In this document: in pieces, positions 61,088 through 64,000 of the stretch
Numbering within the stretch: the first letter of the stretch is position 1
How the letters are laid out: the number at the start of each line of letters is the position of its first letter
Assembly: GCA_050012675.1 (NCBI GenBank)
Contig: JBEKGS010000006.1
Coordinates: forward strand, 124,001-188,000
Length of the DNA: 64,000 nt
Direction: 5' to 3'
Source of the DNA: Fen-455 sp050012675
GTDB taxonomy: Bacteria; Actinomycetota; Acidimicrobiia; Acidimicrobiales; Bog-793
Notes under the pieces: model-generated
Database searches by the model: none
The model's input: the letters and a program-made list of their open reading frames with translations, nothing else
What the model was told of the DNA's origin: nothing
Position numbers and translations under genes: made by a program

Positions 61088-61948
61088 ATGCGCGACAATC
61101 CCTGGCTCGAACGGCGCGTGATCGCCTATGCCCACCAGGGCGGGGCCAAAGAGGCGCCTTCCAGCACGCTTTATGCGATGCGTCGCGCGCTCGTTAACGG
61201 AGCCACGGGTTTGGAGCTGGACGTGCACGCCACGAGCGACGGACAGCTCGTCGTATGCCACGACTCGACGCTCGGCCGGACCACCAACGCCACAGGCGAG
61301 ATCGCCGGGCTCGCCCTCGACGAGGTCCGTCGCCGGGACAACGCCTACTGGTTCGTCCCGGGAGAGGGCGCCACGAGAGGCCGTCCGGTGGGGGACTACG
61401 CCTTGCGCGGGAGAGCGCCCGATGACCGGGAGCTTTGCGTCGCCACGCTCTCGGAGGTCCTGGACGCCTTCCCGAAAGTGGTGCTCAACCTGGACATCAA
61501 GCGCACGGCCCCGGAAGTGAGACCTTACGAGGAGGCGTTGGCCGAGGTGCTGGCTGACCACGGGCGCCGAGACGACGTGGTCGTGGCCTCGTTCTTCGAC
61601 CGGGCGGTCGACCAGTTCGCCAGGTACGCGCCAGGCGTCGCCACCGCGCCCGGCACCGATGTGACCACGGAGTTCTACCGGAGGCTGCATGCCGGCCTGC
61701 CACCGCAGGACGACATCGGACGCTACGTCGCCCTCCAGGTCCCGGCGCGTCTCGGCCCGGTCGTCGTTGTGGACGAGAGCTTCGTCGGGGCCGCACATGC
61801 GGCCGGGCTCGCCGTCCATGTCTGGACGGTCGACGATCCCGAGGAGATGGAGAACATGGTCGGCCTCGGCGTCGACGGGATCATCTCCGACAAGCCGTCG
61901 GTGCTGGCGGGTGTTCTGAGCCGTTTAGGGGCGAACTGGAAGCTGTGA
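61088..61948 (+). CDS. Glycerophosphodiester phosphodiesterase
   Basis: A 286-residue GDPD-fold protein that hydrolyses glycerophosphodiesters to glycerol-3-phosphate and an alcohol. AHQGG near residue 15 is the variant of the usual AHRG catalytic His motif, GLELDVHATSDGQLVVCHDSTLGRTT carries the metal-binding Glu/Asp and second His, and NLDIKR is the conserved middle strand. The C-terminal VHVWTVDDPEEMENMVGLGVDGIISDKP is typical. No signal peptide, so cytoplasmic. ATG at 61088 has no clear Shine-Dalgarno. Confidence 0.9.
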   Translation: MRDNPWLERRVIAYAHQGGAKEAPSSTLYAMRRALVNGATGLELDVHATSDGQLVVCHDSTLGRTTNATGEIAGLALDEVRRRDNAYWFVPGEGATRGRPVGDYALRGRAPDDRELCVATLSEVLDAFPKVVLNLDIKRTAPEVRPYEEALAEVLADHGRRDDVVVASFFDRAVDQFARYAPGVATAPGTDVTTEFYRRLHAGLPPQDDIGRYVALQVPARLGPVVVVDESFVGAAHAAGLAVHVWTVDDPEEMENMVGLGVDGIISDKPSVLAGVLSRLGANWKL

Positions 61949-61951
61949 AGG

Positions 61952-62080
61952 TCAGCCGCGACCGCAGTTCGGCTTCTTGCCGTGGTTGGCCTTCTTCTTC
62001 TTGCGGAGCTTCCGCTTGACAGTTCGCTTGGACACAAGCGGGACATTGTAGTGGCTTCCACGCTGGTGCTTTTTTCCCAC
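61952..62080 (-). CDS. Very small basic protein resembling ribosomal protein bL37
   Basis: A 27- to 42-residue lysine/arginine-rich protein. GTG at 62080 gives 42 residues; GTG at 62035 gives 27 (starting SKRTVKRKLRKKKK). The C-terminal KKANHGKKPNCGRG resembles the SKANHGKRPN ending that I recall for the actinobacterial large-subunit protein bL37, which is only about 24 residues. The gene has no recognised domain and no obvious Shine-Dalgarno, so the start is uncertain. Its basic composition, conserved-looking end and position in a gap of only 196 bp between other genes support a real gene. Confidence 0.55.
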   Translation of the reverse strand: MGKKHQRGSHYNVPLVSKRTVKRKLRKKKKANHGKKPNCGRG

Positions 62081-62144
62081 TCACAGTCAGCTGTTCGGTA
62101 GCGTTGGGTATCTTCCTTGGCTTTCGGTCGACGGGGACGGGTAG

Positions 62145-62474
62145 ATGGCTTGGCTACTGCGTGACGGTGAGGTGCTCGCGAGCATCGACGTCGCCTCGTC
62201 GCTCGCGGCCAGATCCCGGGGCCTGTTGGGCAAGGCGAGCTTCGAGGGAGCCCTGTTGTTGCGCCACACGAGATCGGTGCACACCGTCGGGATGCGCTTT
62301 GCCATAGACGTCGCCTTTTTGACTGACGACCTGCACGTCATCGCCATGGTCACCCTGCCCCCCTACCGGGTCGCGCTCCCGCGCCGGGGCGGGCGCGCCG
62401 TGCTCGAGGCGGAGGCCGGCGCCTTCGAGCGATGGAAGCTCGCCCCGGGCGACGGCCTGGAGATCAAGGGGTGA
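62145..62474 (+). CDS. DUF192 family protein
   Basis: A 109-residue single-domain protein of the DUF192 family. AARSRGLLGKASFEGALLLRHTRSVHTVGMRFAIDVAFL carries the characteristic RxxGLLG start and the HTxGMxFxID core, and VLEAEAGAFERWKLAPGDGLEI is the usual ending. Unlike many members it has no signal peptide. The function is unknown. Its stop overlaps the rsmI GTG by 4 bp, so the two are translationally coupled. Confidence 0.88.
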   Translation: MAWLLRDGEVLASIDVASSLAARSRGLLGKASFEGALLLRHTRSVHTVGMRFAIDVAFLTDDLHVIAMVTLPPYRVALPRRGGRAVLEAEAGAFERWKLAPGDGLEIKG

Positions 62475-63331
62475 GCGCAGGCCGGCCGCGCTCGGGCGAG
62501 CTCGTCGTGGTCGCGACCCCCATCGGCAACATCGCCGACCTCTCGCCCCGGGCCGGGTCGGCGCTCGAGGAGGCGGACGTCGTTTGCTGCGAGGACACAC
62601 GCCACACCGGGCAGCTGCTCTCCCGCCTCGGCTTGCGGGCCTCGCGCCTTTTGTCTGTTCACGCCCACAACGAGCGCGAGCGGGTTGCCGAGATACTCGC
62701 GTTGCTCCAAGGCGGAGCGCGGGTCGTGCTCGTCAGTGATGCGGGCACTCCGGCGATCTCCGATCCCGGCGAGTATCTGATCTCCGCGGCCATCGAGGCA
62801 GGACACAAGGTGACGACGGTGCCCGGTCCGTCGGCGGCTGTGAGCGCCCTCGTCGTCGCCGGGCTCGGGACGGCCCGCTGGAGGTTCGAGGGATTCCTGC
62901 CGAGACGCGGAGCCGAGCGAGCAGGGCGCCTGGGCGACATCGCGAAGGCGCCTCATCCGAGCGTCGTCTACGAGTCGCCGCAGCGGGTCGCCTCGACGCT
63001 CAGGGACCTCGCCGAGTGCTGTGGCGGCGATCGCAAGGTGGCGGTCTGCCGGGAGCTGACCAAGCTGTTCGAAGAGACCTGGCGTGGCACCCTCTCTGAG
63101 GCCTGCGAGCGCAGCCAGGCGGTCGCGGCGCGTGGTGAGCACGTGATCGTGGTTGGCGCAAGACCCGCGGCCGAACGCCCGGCGCCGAGCGAAGCTCAGG
63201 TGCAAAGCGCAGTCGCCAGCCGTATGTCGCAAGGCTTGACTCGCCGCCAGGCGGCGGCGGAGGTCGCCGCGGATCTCGGTGTGTCGAAGAGGTTCGCGTA
63301 CGAGTCTTCGCTGGCTCGCGGCGGCCAGTAG
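62471..63331 (+). CDS. rsmI: 16S rRNA (cytidine-1402-2'-O)-methyltransferase
   Basis: A 286-residue tetrapyrrole-methylase-fold rRNA methyltransferase. LVVVATPIGNIADLSPRA starts the fold, CCEDTRHTGQLL follows, VSDAGTPAISDPG and VPGPSAAVSAL are diagnostic, and the substrate-side FEGFLPRRG loop is present. RsmI adds the 2'-O-methyl at C1402 in the 16S rRNA P-site. GTG at 62471 overlaps the DUF192 stop (GTGA); the frame starting at 62432 lies inside DUF192. The C-terminal helical domain (TRRQAAAEVAADLGVSKRFAYE) is intact. Confidence 0.95.
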   Translation: MSAGRPRSGELVVVATPIGNIADLSPRAGSALEEADVVCCEDTRHTGQLLSRLGLRASRLLSVHAHNERERVAEILALLQGGARVVLVSDAGTPAISDPGEYLISAAIEAGHKVTTVPGPSAAVSALVVAGLGTARWRFEGFLPRRGAERAGRLGDIAKAPHPSVVYESPQRVASTLRDLAECCGGDRKVAVCRELTKLFEETWRGTLSEACERSQAVAARGEHVIVVGARPAAERPAPSEAQVQSAVASRMSQGLTRRQAAAEVAADLGVSKRFAYESSLARGGQ

Positions 63332-63341
63332 TTTTGAGAGC

Positions 63342-64000
63342 GTGCCCGAGCGCTTCTTCCTGACGACACCGATCTACTACGTCAACGACGCCCCTCATCT
63401 CGGGACGGCTTATTCGACCGTGAATGCGGACGTGCTCGCACGCTGGCACCGGCTGGTGGGCGACGACTCCTGGTTCCTGACGGGCACCGACGAGCACGGG
63501 CTGAAGAACGCCCGAGCCGCCGAGGAACAAGGGCTCACGCCGAAGGAGTGGGTCGACCGGACGAGCCGGCGCTACGTCGCCTCGTGGGCCGCCCTGGAGA
63601 TCTCCAACGACGATTTCATCCGTACGACCGAGCCCCGTCACCACCTGAGCGTCCAGAGGTTCATGCAGGCGATCCATGACAACGGCTACATGCACAAGGG
63701 GCTCTACGAGGGCTGGTACTGCGTTTCCTGCGAGGCGTACTACCCCGAGAGCGACCTCGGGCAAGGTCGCCTCTGCCCGGTGCACGAGCGGCCGGTGGAG
63801 TGGCTCACCGAAGAGAACTGGTTCTTCGAGCTGTCCCGCTTCGAGCAGTCGCTGCTCGACTGGTACGAGAGCCATCCGCAGGCGATCTTCCCCGAGTCGA
63901 GGCGCAACGAAGCCCTCGGGATCATAAAGGGCGGCCTCCAGGACATCTCGATCACGAGGACATCGATCGACTGGGGTGTACGCGTCCCCTGGGACCAGGC
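63342..64000 (+). CDS. metG: Methionyl-tRNA synthetase, 5' part
   Basis: The first 219 codons of MetRS, continuing past the window. RFFLTTPIYYVNDAPHLGTAYSTVNADVLARWHRLVG holds the HIGH-type motif PHLG, DSWFLTGTDEHGLKNARAAEEQG is the methionine-site region, and CVSCEAYYPESD ... CPVHE is the zinc-knuckle insert. The KMSKS motif lies beyond the window. GTG at 63342 is 10 bp after the rsmI stop. The rsmI-metG order is common in actinobacteria. Confidence 0.95.
   Translation, partial: MPERFFLTTPIYYVNDAPHLGTAYSTVNADVLARWHRLVGDDSWFLTGTDEHGLKNARAAEEQGLTPKEWVDRTSRRYVASWAALEISNDDFIRTTEPRHHLSVQRFMQAIHDNGYMHKGLYEGWYCVSCEAYYPESDLGQGRLCPVHERPVEWLTEENWFFELSRFEQSLLDWYESHPQAIFPESRRNEALGIIKGGLQDISITRTSIDWGVRVPWDQ

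Noticed and set aside
1..64000. CRISPR arrays, insertion sequences, prophage or integrase genes
   Set aside because: No regularly spaced repeats, transposase or integrase motifs were seen; composition looks uniform apart from the MauE-fusion gene region.

Overview
The window is GC-rich, densely packed chromosomal DNA with many GTG and a few TTG starts, many 4-bp ATGA/GTGA gene overlaps, and very short or overlapping convergent gene ends. I see no tRNA, rRNA, insertion sequence, phage gene or CRISPR array. Gene content points to a free-living, high-GC actinobacterium, plausibly Acidimicrobiia. The supporting points are a MurD2-MurL peptidoglycan pair, a very short basic bL37-like ribosomal protein candidate, a GT4/methyltransferase cluster resembling those near mycobacterial polymethylated-polysaccharide genes, DUF4232 and FtsX-like proteins, and many sugar transport and oxidation genes. 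The taxonomic call is inference; no marker gene was compared.

Region 1 (1-17.1 kb) is mainly carbohydrate uptake and oxidation. It starts inside a sugar ABC permease, followed by a VOC protein and an SDR in one overlapping operon. A minus-strand operon (9634 to 3949) encodes a GntR/FCD regulator, a DHDPS-family aldolase/dehydratase, an IlvD/Edd sugar-acid dehydratase, a uronate-dehydrogenase-like enzyme and a ketoglutarate-semialdehyde-type aldehyde dehydrogenase. Together these would form a non-phosphorylative route from a uronate (or aldose) to 2-oxoglutarate. A divergent uncharacterised gene shares its promoter and a candidate operator. Aldo/keto reductases, an MFS transporter, a GNAT enzyme, an orphan FtsX-like permease, a Nudix hydrolase and a sugar-binding protein without a signal peptide follow.

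Region 2 (17.5-27.6 kb) holds envelope and redox genes: a secreted DUF4232 protein, a minimal zincin, a DUF4177-like protein, PruA, and a large frameshifted minus-strand gene. That gene joins a MauE-type membrane domain, a thioredoxin-like CGPC domain, an internal twin-arginine motif and cysteine-rich modules. A zinc-ribbon/class III cyclase/AAA/TPR regulator is divergent from it.

Region 3 (27.9-36 kb) is core metabolism: MurD2 and MurL (L-Glu ligation then epimerisation), Dxs, SRAP, a CDF transporter, a nucleotidyltransferase and a NifU-type scaffold.

Region 4 (36-47.2 kb) is a second catabolic island: an aldo/keto reductase, a ROK regulator with its own promoter and leader palindromes, a Tat-exported solute-binding protein, DppBCDF-type transporter genes, a UroD/MtaA-like methyltransferase, a Gfo/Idh/MocA oxidoreductase and a sugar-phosphate isomerase/epimerase. 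A glycoside, inositol-like or methylated substrate is likely but unidentified.

Region 5 (47.6-64 kb) combines metal homeostasis (an Nramp-related transporter lacking the canonical TM6 methionine, with a soluble MgtE-like sensor upstream and a structured leader, plus a TMEM165/GDT1 exchanger), a GT4-methyltransferase-(alpha/alpha)6-methyltransferase cluster, aminopeptidase N, a PfkB kinase, GDPD, the bL37-like microprotein, DUF192, RsmI and the start of MetG. The most novel-looking items are the MauE/Trx/Cys-rich fusion, the Nramp-related/MgtE-sensor pair with its leader, and the uncharacterised gene facing the uronate operon.
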